DNA of 64,000 bases from Ochrobactrum vermis (GTDB lineage Bacteria; Pseudomonadota; Alphaproteobacteria; Rhizobiales; Rhizobiaceae). The notes beneath the pieces were generated by a model, which worked only from the letters and a program-made list of their open reading frames with translations, was not told where the DNA came from and ran no database searches. Positions 37,038-47,036 of the stretch are shown piece by piece. The DNA lies in contig NZ_PCOC01000001.1 of the NCBI RefSeq assembly GCF_002975205.1, positions 1,426,001 to 1,490,000 of the forward strand. The letters are read 5' to 3'. The position numbers were made by a program, and so were the translations under genes. The stretch's first letter is position 1; each line of letters starts with the position of its first letter.

Positions 37038-37068
37038 AAAGAAACCCCGGCATTGCCGGGGTTTCTTT
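37038..37068. terminator. Bidirectional terminator between glnA and ATP12 gene
   Basis: A 14-bp perfect stem (AAAGAAACCCCGGC / GCCGGGGTTTCTTT) around a 3-nt loop, U-rich on both strands. It serves the minus-strand gene ending at 37096 and backs up the glnA terminator. Confidence 0.9.
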
Positions 37069-37095
37069 ATGAGATCAATGTGATAGTTCTGATAT

Positions 37096-37878
37096 TTAAA
37101 GCGCTTTAAGTACTCGGGCCGCCATCATCATTTCGATTTCGCGGTTTTTGCGTCGCTCTACGGCTTCCGCATCTGGTCCCCATTGCTCGATGGTCCAGTC
37201 CTCATCGATATGCGCCAGATTCCAGCCTTGTTCGGCAGTCACTTCGCCCTTGGCTATGGCAAACGCAATAATCGCCGATCCCGTCAGCGTCGTCATCGTA
37301 TGCAATGACGCCAGCGCAATTGGATCCTTGAAGGCAGCCAGATGCACGCCGAGTGCTGCTATCGCTTCGCGCGGCTGCTCGATGTGCATCACACCTTCAG
37401 CGAGTGAAAATCGGACGCCAAGCCCCTCCATCCAGTCGATCAACGGGTCCCATTGCTCAGTCTGTCGAGAAACAAGCTCTTGCGGGCTATCGGCGCGATA
37501 GCAAAGCATGTCCGTCCCCGCAAAACGCAAAATATCCTCGAATACAGCCTGCGGATCCTGCGCAATTCCGTCAATCGCCGTATTGACGAGGCGGGTGGCG
37601 GGCATCTTTCCCGGATCGATTACCTTTTCCTGAGCGGAAAATTCATCCGCTACGATCTGAGCAGCCGCCTCGGTCGGCAGCAGCAGAAGATTGCGCGCAG
37701 GTGTCTTGACCGGGCGGCCATCTAGATGGACGGCAAAGCCGCCTTCAACTTCGGCTACTTCCGCTTTTTCGTAGAAGCGTTTAGGCAGCTGCGCAAGCAT
37801 CAGCTTTTGTGCCCGCACGATCGGATTTTCGTCCGAAAGCTGCTTTCCAGCTTCAAGATCACTCAAAATGTCACGCAT
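37096..37878 (-). CDS. ATP12-family F1-ATPase assembly chaperone
   Basis: 260 residues. Matches the ATP12 family: KRFYEKAEV and VHLDGRPVKTPARN near the N-terminus, FAGTDMLCYRADSP and WDPLIDW in the middle, and AHIDEDWTIEQWGPDAEA near the end. In mitochondria Atp12 binds the F1 alpha subunit before assembly; bacterial members occur in alphaproteobacteria. The ATG at 37878 is used, since upstream frame residues overlap the previous gene. It lies 46 bp after the HAD gene and is the last gene of a minus-strand run. Confidence 0.9.
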   Translation of the reverse strand: MRDILSDLEAGKQLSDENPIVRAQKLMLAQLPKRFYEKAEVAEVEGGFAVHLDGRPVKTPARNLLLLPTEAAAQIVADEFSAQEKVIDPGKMPATRLVNTAIDGIAQDPQAVFEDILRFAGTDMLCYRADSPQELVSRQTEQWDPLIDWMEGLGVRFSLAEGVMHIEQPREAIAALGVHLAAFKDPIALASLHTMTTLTGSAIIAFAIAKGEVTAEQGWNLAHIDEDWTIEQWGPDAEAVERRKNREIEMMMAARVLKAL

Positions 37879-37924
37879 AGATCGGTCCAGTTCTTTGTCG
37901 CTGACTTGATAGGGGCCTCGATTA

Positions 37925-38596
37925 TTACAGAACCTGCCCGTCCGAACCGTGCAGCAGTGCATGGAGTTCGGATGGCGCTTCCAGAATGTGATGGGCACCA
38001 GCTTCTATTAATCCCTGCCGGTTATGATAACCCCATGACACGCCCGCCGCCATAGCGCCTGCCGAGCGGGCCATCTGCATATCATAAACAGCATCACCGA
38101 TAACAATCGTCTGGTCGGGTTCTATCCCCATCTCCGCGCAGGATTCAAGCACCATGGCTGGATGCGGCTTCGATGGACAGTCGTCGGCGGTACGCGTCAC
38201 CACGAAATGATGCCCTATGCCATGGCGCTCAAAGACAGAGCGAACGCCGCGCTGGGACTTTCCGGTAACGATACCGAGCAGAAGGTCATCCCTTGCCCCA
38301 AGTTCCGTCAGAAGTGGCAGAATTCCATCGTAGAGCGGCTCTGCAAAATCAGGAGCTTGTCGCAGCATGACAAAGTTTTCCTTGTAGCGCTGCGTCAGCC
38401 ATTGCACCTGATCATCCGGTTCGCGCTTCAGTAGCTTTGCTATGGCCAGGTTTAGCGACAAGCCGATGATCGAATATGTCTCTTCGATTGCGGGAGGTTC
38501 CAGACCGGCATCAGCAAAGCTCGTTGCCATGCATCTGTGAATAAAATCGCCGCTATCTACCAGCGTTCCGTCGCAATCGAAAAGTACAAGTTTCAT
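37925..38596 (-). CDS. HAD-family hydrolase (phosphoglycolate-phosphatase-like)
   Basis: 223 residues. HAD motifs: FDCDGTLVDSG at residues 6-16, VTGKSQRG (II), SKPHPAMVLE (III), IGDAVYDMQMARSAG (IV), with a C1 cap between. The substrate is unknown. It starts with an ATG at 38596 overlapping the transporter stop by 4 bp, so it is translationally coupled to it. It is distinct from the gph at 32374 (cap sequence differs). Confidence 0.88.
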   Translation of the reverse strand: MKLVLFDCDGTLVDSGDFIHRCMATSFADAGLEPPAIEETYSIIGLSLNLAIAKLLKREPDDQVQWLTQRYKENFVMLRQAPDFAEPLYDGILPLLTELGARDDLLLGIVTGKSQRGVRSVFERHGIGHHFVVTRTADDCPSKPHPAMVLESCAEMGIEPDQTIVIGDAVYDMQMARSAGAMAAGVSWGYHNRQGLIEAGAHHILEAPSELHALLHGSDGQVL

Positions 38597-39516
38597 CGGG
38601 CGTTGGAGACCTTTGCCGGCTTGTTGATAATCATCAGTCCGCAGCCGACCAGTGCGAGAGCCGCGAATATTTTCCAGCCCAGAGGCTCGTTCAGAATGAG
38701 ACCGCTCAATAGCACGCCAAATGCTGGCGTGAGGAATGCAAAATTTGAAAGCTTTGATGCAGGGTATCGACGCACCATCCAGAACCAGAGCGGATAGGTA
38801 AAGGCCACCACGAATATCGCCTGAAAGAGAAAGGCCGATATGGAGAGTACATCCGGGCTGCGAAGCAGCGGACCGTTCAACGAGATGAATGGCAATGGCA
38901 CCAGAGCTGCAACCACCAGCTGATAAAGAAGCGTCTTTTCCGGCGCCGTATAAGCAAGCCGCGTTCTCTTGATGACCAGAGTGGTAAGCCCCCACAGCAC
39001 ACCAGACACCAGAGCGAGCAGATCGCCATAGATTGCATGTGGCCCCGGTCGGCTGACATGGTCGGAGAAAACGAGAAACACCCCCAGAAATGCAATACAC
39101 ATGCCGAGGAAGGCCCTGACTGACATCCGCTCGCCGAGAAGAAAATGACTGCCGATAGCAACCCAGAACGGCATGACATTCATCATGAGGGTGACGCGCC
39201 CCACGCTCGTCAGCTCCATCGCGAGAAAAATCAGAACGAACTCAGTACCGAACAGCAAACCGGCGGCTATCCCGGCCGCAAGCGTACCATCACGATTGAA
39301 AAGCGGAATACGGCGCCAGTAACACCAAAGAAAAACGCACACACCGCCAAGTGCTGCGCGCCCTGCCGCCATCAGCATGGGATTGAACCCTCGATTGCCG
39401 ATCTTGATGGCAACCTGATTTAGCCCCCAGCTGAACATGATGAACATGACCAGCATGATGGCCAGCCCATCGAACGAAACTCGTCCTTCGGACGATCCCC
39501 CCGCTTCGCCTGACAT
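38593..39516 (-). CDS. EamA/DMT-family transporter
   Basis: 307 residues, ten predicted membrane helices arranged as two EamA repeats (about 20-145 and 165-300; the first begins FSWGLNQVAIKIG, the second ends LNEPLGWKIFAALALVGCGL). Substrates of this drug/metabolite superfamily vary and cannot be assigned here. The ATG at 39516 follows GGAAG; a GTG at 39531 is possible but overlaps rluC. It is coupled to the downstream HAD gene by a 4-bp overlap. Confidence 0.9.
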   Translation of the reverse strand: MSGEAGGSSEGRVSFDGLAIMLVMFIMFSWGLNQVAIKIGNRGFNPMLMAAGRAALGGVCVFLWCYWRRIPLFNRDGTLAAGIAAGLLFGTEFVLIFLAMELTSVGRVTLMMNVMPFWVAIGSHFLLGERMSVRAFLGMCIAFLGVFLVFSDHVSRPGPHAIYGDLLALVSGVLWGLTTLVIKRTRLAYTAPEKTLLYQLVVAALVPLPFISLNGPLLRSPDVLSISAFLFQAIFVVAFTYPLWFWMVRRYPASKLSNFAFLTPAFGVLLSGLILNEPLGWKIFAALALVGCGLMIINKPAKVSNAR

Positions 39517-39517
39517 T

Positions 39518-40498
39518 TTAATCTTCCGCACTTTCCTCGTCGAAGCCGAGCAGGTTCCATGACTGCACCATATGTGGCGGCAATGGCGCTGTTACATCAA
39601 TAACGCCGCCCGATGGGTTCGGAATACGGATGCGGCGTGCATGAAGATGCAGCTTTTTCTGAATGCCCCCCGGAAATTCCCAATTCTGGTCGGCTTCAAA
39701 ATATTTGGGATCGCCGATGATCGGATGGCCGATATGTGCCGCATGAACGCGCAACTGATGGGTGCGTCCTGTATAAGGCTCCATCTCCAACCACGTCAGA
39801 TTATTGCCGACCTTTTCGATGATCCGGTAATAAGAGACAGCGTGATCTGAATCAGGCTCGCCATGCTGGCAAACGCGCATTCTGTCGCCATCTGGTGTCT
39901 GTTCTTTAACCAGCCATGTGGAAATCTTGTCCTCACGTTTGCGCGGAACGCCCTTTACCAATGCCCAATAGGTCTTCTTGGTGTCGCGTTCGCGGAATGC
40001 AGCGGTCAGAGCCTGTGCAGCACCGCGTGTCTTAGCAACAACAAGGCAGCCCGACGTATCACGGTCGATACGATGCACAAGGCGAGGCTTTTCACCCTTC
40101 TTATTGCGCCATGCTTCAAGCATACCGTCCACATGGCGAACGAGGCCAGAACCGCCCTGCACTGCCAGACCCGCAGGCTTATTGAAAACAAAGACCTTTG
40201 CGTCTTCATAAATCAACATCTGCTTTAGGACATCACCATCTTCCTGACTGCGGATGGTGCGCGCTGTTACAGGACCAGTAGCCTTCTCATCAACGCCGAG
40301 CGGCGGAATGCGAACCGACTGGCCTGCCTGAATACGCGTGTCGGCCTTGGCCCGGGAACCGTCGATACGAACTTGCCCCGACCGCAGGAGTTTCTGCAGG
40401 TGACCAAAACCGAGCCCCGGATAATGGACCTTAAACCAGCGATCGAGCCGCATGCCCGCTTCGCTTGTATCCACAATCTTCTGTTCAACGCCTGCCAT
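39518..40498 (-). CDS. RluC/RluD-family pseudouridine synthase
   Basis: 326 residues. An N-terminal S4 RNA-binding domain (about 13-75, RLDRWFKVHYPGLGFGHLQK) precedes the catalytic domain with HRIDRDTSG (catalytic Asp near 147) and YTGRTHQLRVHAA. It modifies uridines in 23S rRNA; the RluC subtype is most likely by length and S4 domain, but position specificity is inferred. First of a four-gene minus-strand run (rluC-EamA-HAD-ATP12) with 1-46 bp spacings. Confidence 0.92.
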   Translation of the reverse strand: MAGVEQKIVDTSEAGMRLDRWFKVHYPGLGFGHLQKLLRSGQVRIDGSRAKADTRIQAGQSVRIPPLGVDEKATGPVTARTIRSQEDGDVLKQMLIYEDAKVFVFNKPAGLAVQGGSGLVRHVDGMLEAWRNKKGEKPRLVHRIDRDTSGCLVVAKTRGAAQALTAAFRERDTKKTYWALVKGVPRKREDKISTWLVKEQTPDGDRMRVCQHGEPDSDHAVSYYRIIEKVGNNLTWLEMEPYTGRTHQLRVHAAHIGHPIIGDPKYFEADQNWEFPGGIQKKLHLHARRIRIPNPSGGVIDVTAPLPPHMVQSWNLLGFDEESAED

Positions 40499-40815
40499 TG
40501 AGAAACCCGATCAACTCTTCCTAATACGGCACGTACGCGCGCGCCGCTCACTTAATCCTGTCAATAGACGCGAGTTCCGACGATTACTAGGCAGAATTCC
40601 TGAAAACTGCAATTTGGCTGCATTAGCTGTATCTGTCCCGGCATTCTCTAAAGAATTCGATTCCTACCACTGAATCTTCACACTCGGTTACACCCGTTTT
40701 TAATTTATGGTCGATCTTGACACCCAATCGCCACTTCTTGCCGCCATCAGATATTGATAGAACAACGGGGCTATACCATTTAGTCCCGTGAAATAGAACG
40801 AGCGGGAGTGCGAAA
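40499..40815. other. Divergent intergenic region between rluC and ndvA
   Basis: About 317 bp, AT-richer than the flanks, with no gene. It must contain both divergent promoters. I see no convincing operator, repeat or RNA structure. GGGAG at 40803-40807 is the ndvA ribosome site. Confidence 0.5.
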
Positions 40816-42609
40816 GTGTCATTGCTCAAAATTTACTGGCGAGCCATGGAATACCTCGCGGTCGAGAAGACCGCGACGATAACCATGTGTGTCGCGAGTG
40901 TCCTGGTTGCCCTTGTCACGCTCGCCGAACCAATTTTGTTCGGCCGGATCATTCAGGCCATCTCCGACAAGGGCGATATCTTCTCGCCGATTGCGATGTG
41001 GGCTGCCCTTGGCGGCTTCAACATTGTTGCTGCGGTTTTTGTTGCACGCGGAGCCGACCGCCTCGCACACCGTCGTCGTCTGGGCGTGATGATCGATTCC
41101 TATGAACGTCTCATCACAATGCCGCTTTCCTGGCACCAGAAGCGCGGTACATCCAACGCACTCCATACGCTGGTTCGCGCAACGGACTCGCTATTCACGC
41201 TCTGGCTCGAATTCATGCGTCAGCATTTGACGACGATCGTTGCCCTAGTGACGCTCATTCCGGTTGCAATGAACATGGATATGCGCATGTCGCTGGTGCT
41301 GATCGTGCTCGGCGTCATCTATGTGATGATCGGTCAGCTGGTGATGCGCAAAACCAAAGACGGCCAGGTGGCTGTCGAGAAGCATCACCACAAGCTGTTC
41401 GAACACGTCAGCGATACAATCAGCAACGTTTCGGTCGTACAGAGCTATAACCGCATTGCGTCAGAAACTCAGTCTCTGCGCGATTATGCCAAGAAACTTG
41501 AAAAAGCACAGTTCCCGGTTCTTAACTGGTGGGCGCTTGCCAGCGGCTTGAATCGCATGGCTTCGACCTTCTCGATGGTGGTTGTTCTTGTTCTTGGCGC
41601 GTACTTCGTTACCAAAGGCCAGATGCGTGTCGGCGATGTGATTGCCTTTATCGGCTTTGCCCAGCTGATGATCGGTCGCCTCGACCAGATCAGCGCGTTC
41701 ATCAACCAGACGGTTACGGCACGCGCCAAGCTTGAAGAATTCTTCCAGATGGAAGACGCTACGGCTGACCGTCAGGAACCGCAGGACGTTTCTGATCTTA
41801 CCGACGTCAAGGGCGACATCGTTTTTGACAATGTCACCTTTGAGTTCCCGAATTCCGGCCAGGGCGTCTACGACGTGTCCTTCGAGATCAAGCCGGGACA
41901 GACGGTCGCGATCGTCGGTCCGACAGGCGCAGGCAAGACCACGCTTATCAATCTACTGCAGCGTGTCTTCGATCCCGCAGCCGGCCGTATCACAGTCGAC
42001 GGAACAGATACACGTACCGTCAGCCGTCGTTCGTTGCGCCATGCGATTGCAACCGTCTTCCAGGATGCGGGCCTGTTCAATCGCTCGGTCGAAGAGAATA
42101 TTCGTGTCGGCCGTGAAAGCGCCACGCATGAGGAAGTGCAAGCCGCAGCCCGCGCCGCTGCAGCGCATGACTTCATTCTCGCCAAGGGCAACGGCTACGA
42201 CACGGTCGTCGGTGAACGCGGTTCGCAGCTTTCGGGCGGCGAGCGCCAGCGACTTGCGATTGCGCGAGCAATCCTGAAGGACTCGCCCATCCTCGTTCTG
42301 GACGAAGCTACCAGCGCGCTCGACGTCGAAACCGAAGAAAAGGTCAAGCAAGCGGTTGACGACCTCAGTCACAACCGGACGACCTTCATCATCGCACACC
42401 GTCTCTCGACTGTCCGCTCAGCCGATCTGGTCCTATTCATGGATAAGGGACATCTGGTCGAAAGCGGCAGCTTCGATGAACTTGCCGAACGGGGTGGTCG
42501 CTTTACCGACCTTCTACGTGCCGGTGGCCTCAAACTGGAAGACAAGGCAGCCAAAGCGACCGAGGGTAGCAATGTGATGCCCTTCCCGTCCAAGGGTGCG
42601 GTTGGCTAA
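40816..42609 (+). CDS. ndvA: Cyclic beta-1,2-glucan ABC exporter
   Basis: 597 residues. Six-helix ABC membrane domain (about 15-310) and ATPase domain: Walker A GPTGAGKTT, Q-loop FQDAGLFN, signature LSGGERQR, Walker B ILVLDEATSALD, H-loop AHRLST. The N-terminus MSLLKIYWRAMEYL and whole sequence match NdvA/ChvA/Cgt, which export cyclic beta-1,2-glucan to the periplasm, needed for osmotic adaptation and host interaction in rhizobia and Brucella. GTG start at 40816. The synthase gene (ndvB/cgs) is not in the window. It ends at a strong hairpin. Confidence 0.96.
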   Translation: MSLLKIYWRAMEYLAVEKTATITMCVASVLVALVTLAEPILFGRIIQAISDKGDIFSPIAMWAALGGFNIVAAVFVARGADRLAHRRRLGVMIDSYERLITMPLSWHQKRGTSNALHTLVRATDSLFTLWLEFMRQHLTTIVALVTLIPVAMNMDMRMSLVLIVLGVIYVMIGQLVMRKTKDGQVAVEKHHHKLFEHVSDTISNVSVVQSYNRIASETQSLRDYAKKLEKAQFPVLNWWALASGLNRMASTFSMVVVLVLGAYFVTKGQMRVGDVIAFIGFAQLMIGRLDQISAFINQTVTARAKLEEFFQMEDATADRQEPQDVSDLTDVKGDIVFDNVTFEFPNSGQGVYDVSFEIKPGQTVAIVGPTGAGKTTLINLLQRVFDPAAGRITVDGTDTRTVSRRSLRHAIATVFQDAGLFNRSVEENIRVGRESATHEEVQAAARAAAAHDFILAKGNGYDTVVGERGSQLSGGERQRLAIARAILKDSPILVLDEATSALDVETEEKVKQAVDDLSHNRTTFIIAHRLSTVRSADLVLFMDKGHLVESGSFDELAERGGRFTDLLRAGGLKLEDKAAKATEGSNVMPFPSKGAVG

Positions 42610-42627
42610 ATTATAGAGCTTCACAAG

Positions 42628-42659
42628 AAAGCCCGCGATGATCTCATCGCGGGCTTTTT
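42628..42659 (+). terminator. Terminator of ndvA
   Basis: An inverted repeat AAAGCCCGCGATGA / TCATCGCGGGCTTT followed by TTTC. It is U-rich on both strands, so it may also stop the convergent MBL-hydrolase operon ending at 42678. Confidence 0.92.
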
Positions 42660-42677
42660 CATTACAAGGTCTGAAAC

Positions 42678-43496
42678 TCAGAGCGGCACTTCGAAACGAA
42701 GTCCGTCATATCCCGGTTCTACACTGTCAGGTGTCTCACGCATGACAGTGCCGTAATCGAGCGGAACATGCATATGCGTGAGGATAGCGCGCTTGGGCGC
42801 GAGCTTCTCAATCCATTCGAGCGCTTCGCCGAGCGAGAAATGGCTTGGATGCGGGCGGTATTGCAATGCATCGATGATGAGCACCTCGGCGTCACCCAAA
42901 TGCTTGAGGCTTTGTTCAGGAAAAGCACTCACATCGGTGCAATAAACGACTGACCCCATACGAAAGCCAAGCGATTCAATATCGCCATGGACCTGACTGA
43001 ACGGCTCAAAACGGATTGCACCTCCCGCTCCCGATATGGAAAACGGCGTCTCCGGAGCGATATCGTGCATGCTGAGGATCGGCGGATAGCTCGATCCGGC
43101 AGGTGTTTCGAAACAATAGCCGAAAGCGTCGAAAAGCCGGTTACGCGTCAGCCGATTGGCATAGACATCCATGAGGCGACGGTTTTCAACGACATATGTG
43201 CGAAGATCATCGATACCGTGAATATGGTCAGCATGCGGATGGGTATAGACAGCCGCATCGAGGCTGTGTGCTCCTGCATCGATCATCTGGGCGCGGAAAT
43301 CCGGCCCCGTATCAATCACAACCGTTGTGCTGTTACCCGCATTGTCAAACCGCTCAACCAAGAGCGATGCACGACGACGCCGGTTCTTCGGATTATTGGG
43401 ATCGCAACTGCCCCAGTCGCCATTGATGCGTGGCACGCCGGGAGAGGATCCGCAGCCCAGAAGCGTAAAACGCAGGCAGTTGCGCGACGCTGACAC
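42678..43496 (-). CDS. MBL-fold metallo-hydrolase, PhnP-like phosphodiesterase
   Basis: 272 residues. Metallo-beta-lactamase ligands HPHADHIHGIDD near residue 88, then distal Asp/His (YCTDVS, LTHMHVPLDYG). LGCGSSPGVPRINGDWGSCD with the NPKNRRRRAS loop is characteristic of the PhnP-like cyclic phosphodiesterase group. The start is the GTG at 43496, preceded by AAGGAA at 7 nt; a TTG at 43502 overlapping the tatD stop is less well placed. Last gene of the rlpA-to-MBL run; the MetG-TatD-MBL order is common in rhizobia. Confidence 0.88.
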   Translation of the reverse strand: MSASRNCLRFTLLGCGSSPGVPRINGDWGSCDPNNPKNRRRRASLLVERFDNAGNSTTVVIDTGPDFRAQMIDAGAHSLDAAVYTHPHADHIHGIDDLRTYVVENRRLMDVYANRLTRNRLFDAFGYCFETPAGSSYPPILSMHDIAPETPFSISGAGGAIRFEPFSQVHGDIESLGFRMGSVVYCTDVSAFPEQSLKHLGDAEVLIIDALQYRPHPSHFSLGEALEWIEKLAPKRAILTHMHVPLDYGTVMRETPDSVEPGYDGLRFEVPL

Positions 43497-43498
43497 AA

Positions 43499-44305
43499 TC
43501 AATTTCCTTTTGCGACCAAATCTTCTGGCGCGGGCATCTTTGAGAACAACCGGAAGACATTTTCGCTGGTGATCTTAGCAATTTCTTCTCTGCTCACGCC
43601 AATCGTCTCGGCAAGCACGGCAGCGGTATGCTGCACAAAAGAAGGTTCGTTGCGCTTGCCGCGATAAGGAACCGGCGCCAGATAAGGAGCATCCGTCTCG
43701 ACGAGTAAACGGTCACGCGGAACTGTGGAAGCAACTTCGCGGATTTCGGCTGAGTTCTTGAAAGTCAGAATCCCCGAGAAAGAGACGTAACCACCGAGCG
43801 CGATACCCTTTTCGGCTAGAGCGCGACCGGAAGAGAAGCAGTGCAGGATAAACGGAAATGCGCCCTTCTCCGTCTCACGTTCCAGAATCTCGGCCATGTC
43901 CTCATCCGCATTGCGGGCATGAATGACCAGCGGCAATTGAGTACGACGCGCGGCCTCGATGTGCACGAGAAAGCCCTGCCTCTGTGCTTCCGGCGGCGCA
44001 TAATCATAGTGATAGTCGAGCCCCACCTCACCGATGGCCACCACTTTCGGATGTTCGGCCAGACGCACGAGATCATCGGCGGTCACGTCCAGTTCTTCAT
44101 GCGCATTGTTCGGGTGAGTTCCAACCGAACAATAAACGGAATCATAGGTTTCAGCGAGCGCACGGATCGTGTCGAATTTCTTGACCCGCGTGGAAATGGT
44201 CACCATGCGCCTGACCCCAGCGTCCAGAGCGCGCTGAACGATGTCATCGCGCTCGGGCTCGAAGTCGGCAAAGTCGAGGTGACAATGACTATCGACAAGC
44301 ATCAT
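43499..44305 (-). CDS. tatD: TatD-family metal-dependent DNase/hydrolase
   Basis: 268 residues, amidohydrolase-like TIM barrel. DSHCHLDF (metal His pair) starts at residue 5, then GEVGLDYHYD, LPLVIHARNA, FILHCFSSG and ETDAPYLAP, the TatD signatures. Family members are 3'-5' exonucleases linked to DNA repair. Two ATGs (44305 and 44302) are possible. It lies 5 bp after metG and 2 bp before the MBL gene. Confidence 0.92.
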   Translation of the reverse strand: MMLVDSHCHLDFADFEPERDDIVQRALDAGVRRMVTISTRVKKFDTIRALAETYDSVYCSVGTHPNNAHEELDVTADDLVRLAEHPKVVAIGEVGLDYHYDYAPPEAQRQGFLVHIEAARRTQLPLVIHARNADEDMAEILERETEKGAFPFILHCFSSGRALAEKGIALGGYVSFSGILTFKNSAEIREVASTVPRDRLLVETDAPYLAPVPYRGKRNEPSFVQHTAAVLAETIGVSREEIAKITSENVFRLFSKMPAPEDLVAKGN

Positions 44306-44310
44306 CGAAC

Positions 44311-45858
44311 TCAGTTCTGCTCTTCTGTTTCCACATAGCGCGGGAATACCGGCTGCGGAGCTGGCAGATCGGTACCGCCGACAAGCTGGCTTGCCGTGAC
44401 GTCAGAGAACTGGCGCTTGTCGGCAGGAATTGCCAGTATGTCGAGAAGCTTTTCCGCTGATTGCGGGATGAACGGCTGTACCATGATGCCAACGCGCCGG
44501 ATCACTTCTGCCGTCACATAAAGAACAGTGCCCATGCGTGCGGGATCGGTCTTACGCAACGCCCAAGGCTCCTGTCCCGCAAAATAGCGGTTGGCTTCGG
44601 CAACAACAGCAAATATCGCTCCAAGCGCAAGATGAAGTGCCTGATCGTCCATTGCCTTGCGCGCGGTATCGAGCGCCGCATCGGCCTGATCGAGAATAGC
44701 CTTATCCGCGTCCGAGAATTCGCCCGGAACCGGAACCTTGCCTTCACAGTTCTTGGCGATCATCGACAGGGAACGTTGTGCAAGATTGCCAAGATCGTTT
44801 GCCAGATCGGCGTTGGTGCGGTTGACAATAGCGTCATGGCTGTAGCTGCCGTCCTGACCGAACGGTACTTCACGCATCAGGAAATAGCGCAACTGATCGA
44901 GCCCATAGCGCTCAACAAGACCGAACGGATCGATCACATTGCCGAGGGACTTCGACATTTTCTCGCCGCGGTTGAACAGGAAGCCATGGGCAAAAACCCG
45001 CTTTGGCAGCGGAATACCAGCCGACATCAGGAATGCGGGCCAATAGACAGCGTGAAAGCGCGAGATATCCTTGCCGATGATATGGGCATTGGCGGGCCAA
45101 TAACCCCACTTTTCGTCCGAAGTGTCGGGATAGCCGAGAGCGGTAATGTAGTTGGTCAGGGCGTCAACCCAGACATACATGACATGCTTCTCATCGCCCG
45201 GCACCGGAATGCCCCAGTCGAAGGTCGTGCGCGAAATCGACAGGTCTTTCAGGCCCGACTTGACGAAGCTCACAATCTCGTTGCGGCGCTCTGCAGGCAT
45301 GATGAAGCCCGGATTGTTCTCGTAAAGGTCGAGCAGCTTGTCCTGATAGGTTGAGAGACGGAAGAAATAGCTTTCCTCCTCAACCCATTCGACGGGCGTA
45401 CCCTGCGGGCCGTAGCGAACGCCATCCTCGCGGACTTCCGTTTCCTCTTCGCCGTAATAGGCTTCGTCACGCACGGAGTACCAACCGGCATATCCACCCT
45501 TGTAGATATCGCCATTATCAGCCATCGCTTTCCAGATTGCCTGGCTAGCCTTGTAATGGCGCTCTTCCGAGGTGCGAATATAATCGTCATTCGAGCTGTT
45601 CAGCACGTCCGCCATCTGCCGGAACGCGGCCGTATTGCGGTCTGCAAGCTCGCGCGGCGTGATGCCTTCCTTGCGCGCGCTCTGCAGCATCTTGATGCCG
45701 TGTTCGTCCGTACCGGTCAGAAAGAAAACATCCTTGCCATTCAGGCGCTGAAAACGCGCCATTGCATCGGTGGCGATTAGTTCATACGCGTGACCGATGT
45801 GCGGCTTTCCGTTCGGATAAGCAATCGCGGTGGTGATGTAATATTTTTCGCGGCTCAT
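44311..45858 (-). CDS. metG: Methionyl-tRNA synthetase
   Basis: 515 residues, class [13 protein letters not shown] (HIGH) is at residues 15-26 and [12 protein letters not shown] near 300. The zinc-knuckle cysteines of E. coli-type MetRS and the C-terminal tRNA-binding dimer domain are absent, as in the short metal-free form common in alphaproteobacteria. Charges tRNA-Met for initiation and elongation. It is 101 bp downstream of holB and 5 bp upstream of tatD. Confidence 0.96.
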   Translation of the reverse strand: MSREKYYITTAIAYPNGKPHIGHAYELIATDAMARFQRLNGKDVFFLTGTDEHGIKMLQSARKEGITPRELADRNTAAFRQMADVLNSSNDDYIRTSEERHYKASQAIWKAMADNGDIYKGGYAGWYSVRDEAYYGEEETEVREDGVRYGPQGTPVEWVEEESYFFRLSTYQDKLLDLYENNPGFIMPAERRNEIVSFVKSGLKDLSISRTTFDWGIPVPGDEKHVMYVWVDALTNYITALGYPDTSDEKWGYWPANAHIIGKDISRFHAVYWPAFLMSAGIPLPKRVFAHGFLFNRGEKMSKSLGNVIDPFGLVERYGLDQLRYFLMREVPFGQDGSYSHDAIVNRTNADLANDLGNLAQRSLSMIAKNCEGKVPVPGEFSDADKAILDQADAALDTARKAMDDQALHLALGAIFAVVAEANRYFAGQEPWALRKTDPARMGTVLYVTAEVIRRVGIMVQPFIPQSAEKLLDILAIPADKRQFSDVTASQLVGGTDLPAPQPVFPRYVETEEQN

Positions 45859-45959
45859 TATGGACCCGGTCTTTCGAAGTTTGAAAGCGCGCCTGAATGA
45901 TTAGCAGACACACAAGAAGAAAATTATCAGCGGTGACATAACGCAAGTCAGCGGCCATG

Positions 45960-47036
45960 TCACGCAAGCGGAGGCTGACCCGAACGAAAAGCGCGATGCG
46001 TTTTTTCCAAAAGGATTACCACAGCTTGCCGACGGTCGAGATTGTAGGTTTCGGCGTCCACGGTTTCGCGCACGAGATCGCTCCAGAAACGCGACCAGCG
46101 GTCTGCATCACGCAGTTGTCCTGCCTCTGCGCGACGACGAGCTTCGATTGCGACCCGGCCCAGCAGATGGTCACGGAACAGTTCATACTGAACCTCCGAC
46201 TCGCGACCATTCAATATACCGGCGAGCGCCTGTGCTTTCGGCAAATCGAAATTTTGTCCTTCGAGAACAGCATCAACTGTGTCGGAAATTTCGATACCGC
46301 CATTTGCCACCAGCAAAAGTGCCTTGCGCACACTGCCTTCCGATCGCTGGAGCAGCGTTTGTGTTACGGCTTCAGCCTCCATTCCGACACCGGGACCGAC
46401 ATGAGCCAGGGCATCCGTCAGCGCATGATCGTCGAGCGGCTTGAAGCCGATGCTCTGACAGCGCGACCGGATTGTCGGAAGCAGACGCCCCGCCGAATGG
46501 GAAATCAGGATAAAGAGCGCCCGTGCAGGAGGCTCTTCCAGAGTTTTCAGAAGTGCATTGGCGGCATTGCGGTTCATATCATCGGCAGGGTCGACAATGA
46601 CGATGCGCCAGGCGTGGTCCGATGCTGTTCTGGTCAGAAAATGCGTAACCCGGCGGATTTCCTCCACCGGGATACCTGTTTTGAACTTTCCGGTCTTCTG
46701 ATCGAATGGACGATTGATATGCAGGACAGCAGGATGCATGCCGCCTGCTATCTGCCGCCAGAGCGGCCTCGCAAAATCCGGAGTAGCAATATGCTCCGGC
46801 GCCTCACCATTGTTGCCATTCGCCAGCATATGACCGGCCAGGTGAAAGGCGAGCGTTGCCTTGCCGATCCCCTGCGCGCCTTCAAAGAGCAGCGCATGAT
46901 GCATGCGCCCCTCGCGATAGGCTTGCGCCAGAAAATCACTGATCTCCCGATGCCCGGCGACATAATCGCTCGCCGATGGTTCCGGCACACCCTCAATGGA
47001 ATCGTGAGCTTTGGGGACGTCGAGTTCCTCGATCAC
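45960..47036 (-). CDS. holB: DNA polymerase III delta-prime subunit
   Basis: 358 residues, AAA+ clamp-loader fold. P-loop [15 protein letters not shown] near residue 56, [26 protein letters not shown] (Walker B/sensor region) and SRCQSIGF (SRC motif). It is the delta' stator of the clamp loader. Its ATG overlaps the tmk stop by 4 bp; tmk-holB-metG-tatD order is widely conserved. Confidence 0.94.
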   Translation of the reverse strand: MIEELDVPKAHDSIEGVPEPSASDYVAGHREISDFLAQAYREGRMHHALLFEGAQGIGKATLAFHLAGHMLANGNNGEAPEHIATPDFARPLWRQIAGGMHPAVLHINRPFDQKTGKFKTGIPVEEIRRVTHFLTRTASDHAWRIVIVDPADDMNRNAANALLKTLEEPPARALFILISHSAGRLLPTIRSRCQSIGFKPLDDHALTDALAHVGPGVGMEAEAVTQTLLQRSEGSVRKALLLVANGGIEISDTVDAVLEGQNFDLPKAQALAGILNGRESEVQYELFRDHLLGRVAIEARRRAEAGQLRDADRWSRFWSDLVRETVDAETYNLDRRQAVVILLEKTHRAFRSGQPPLA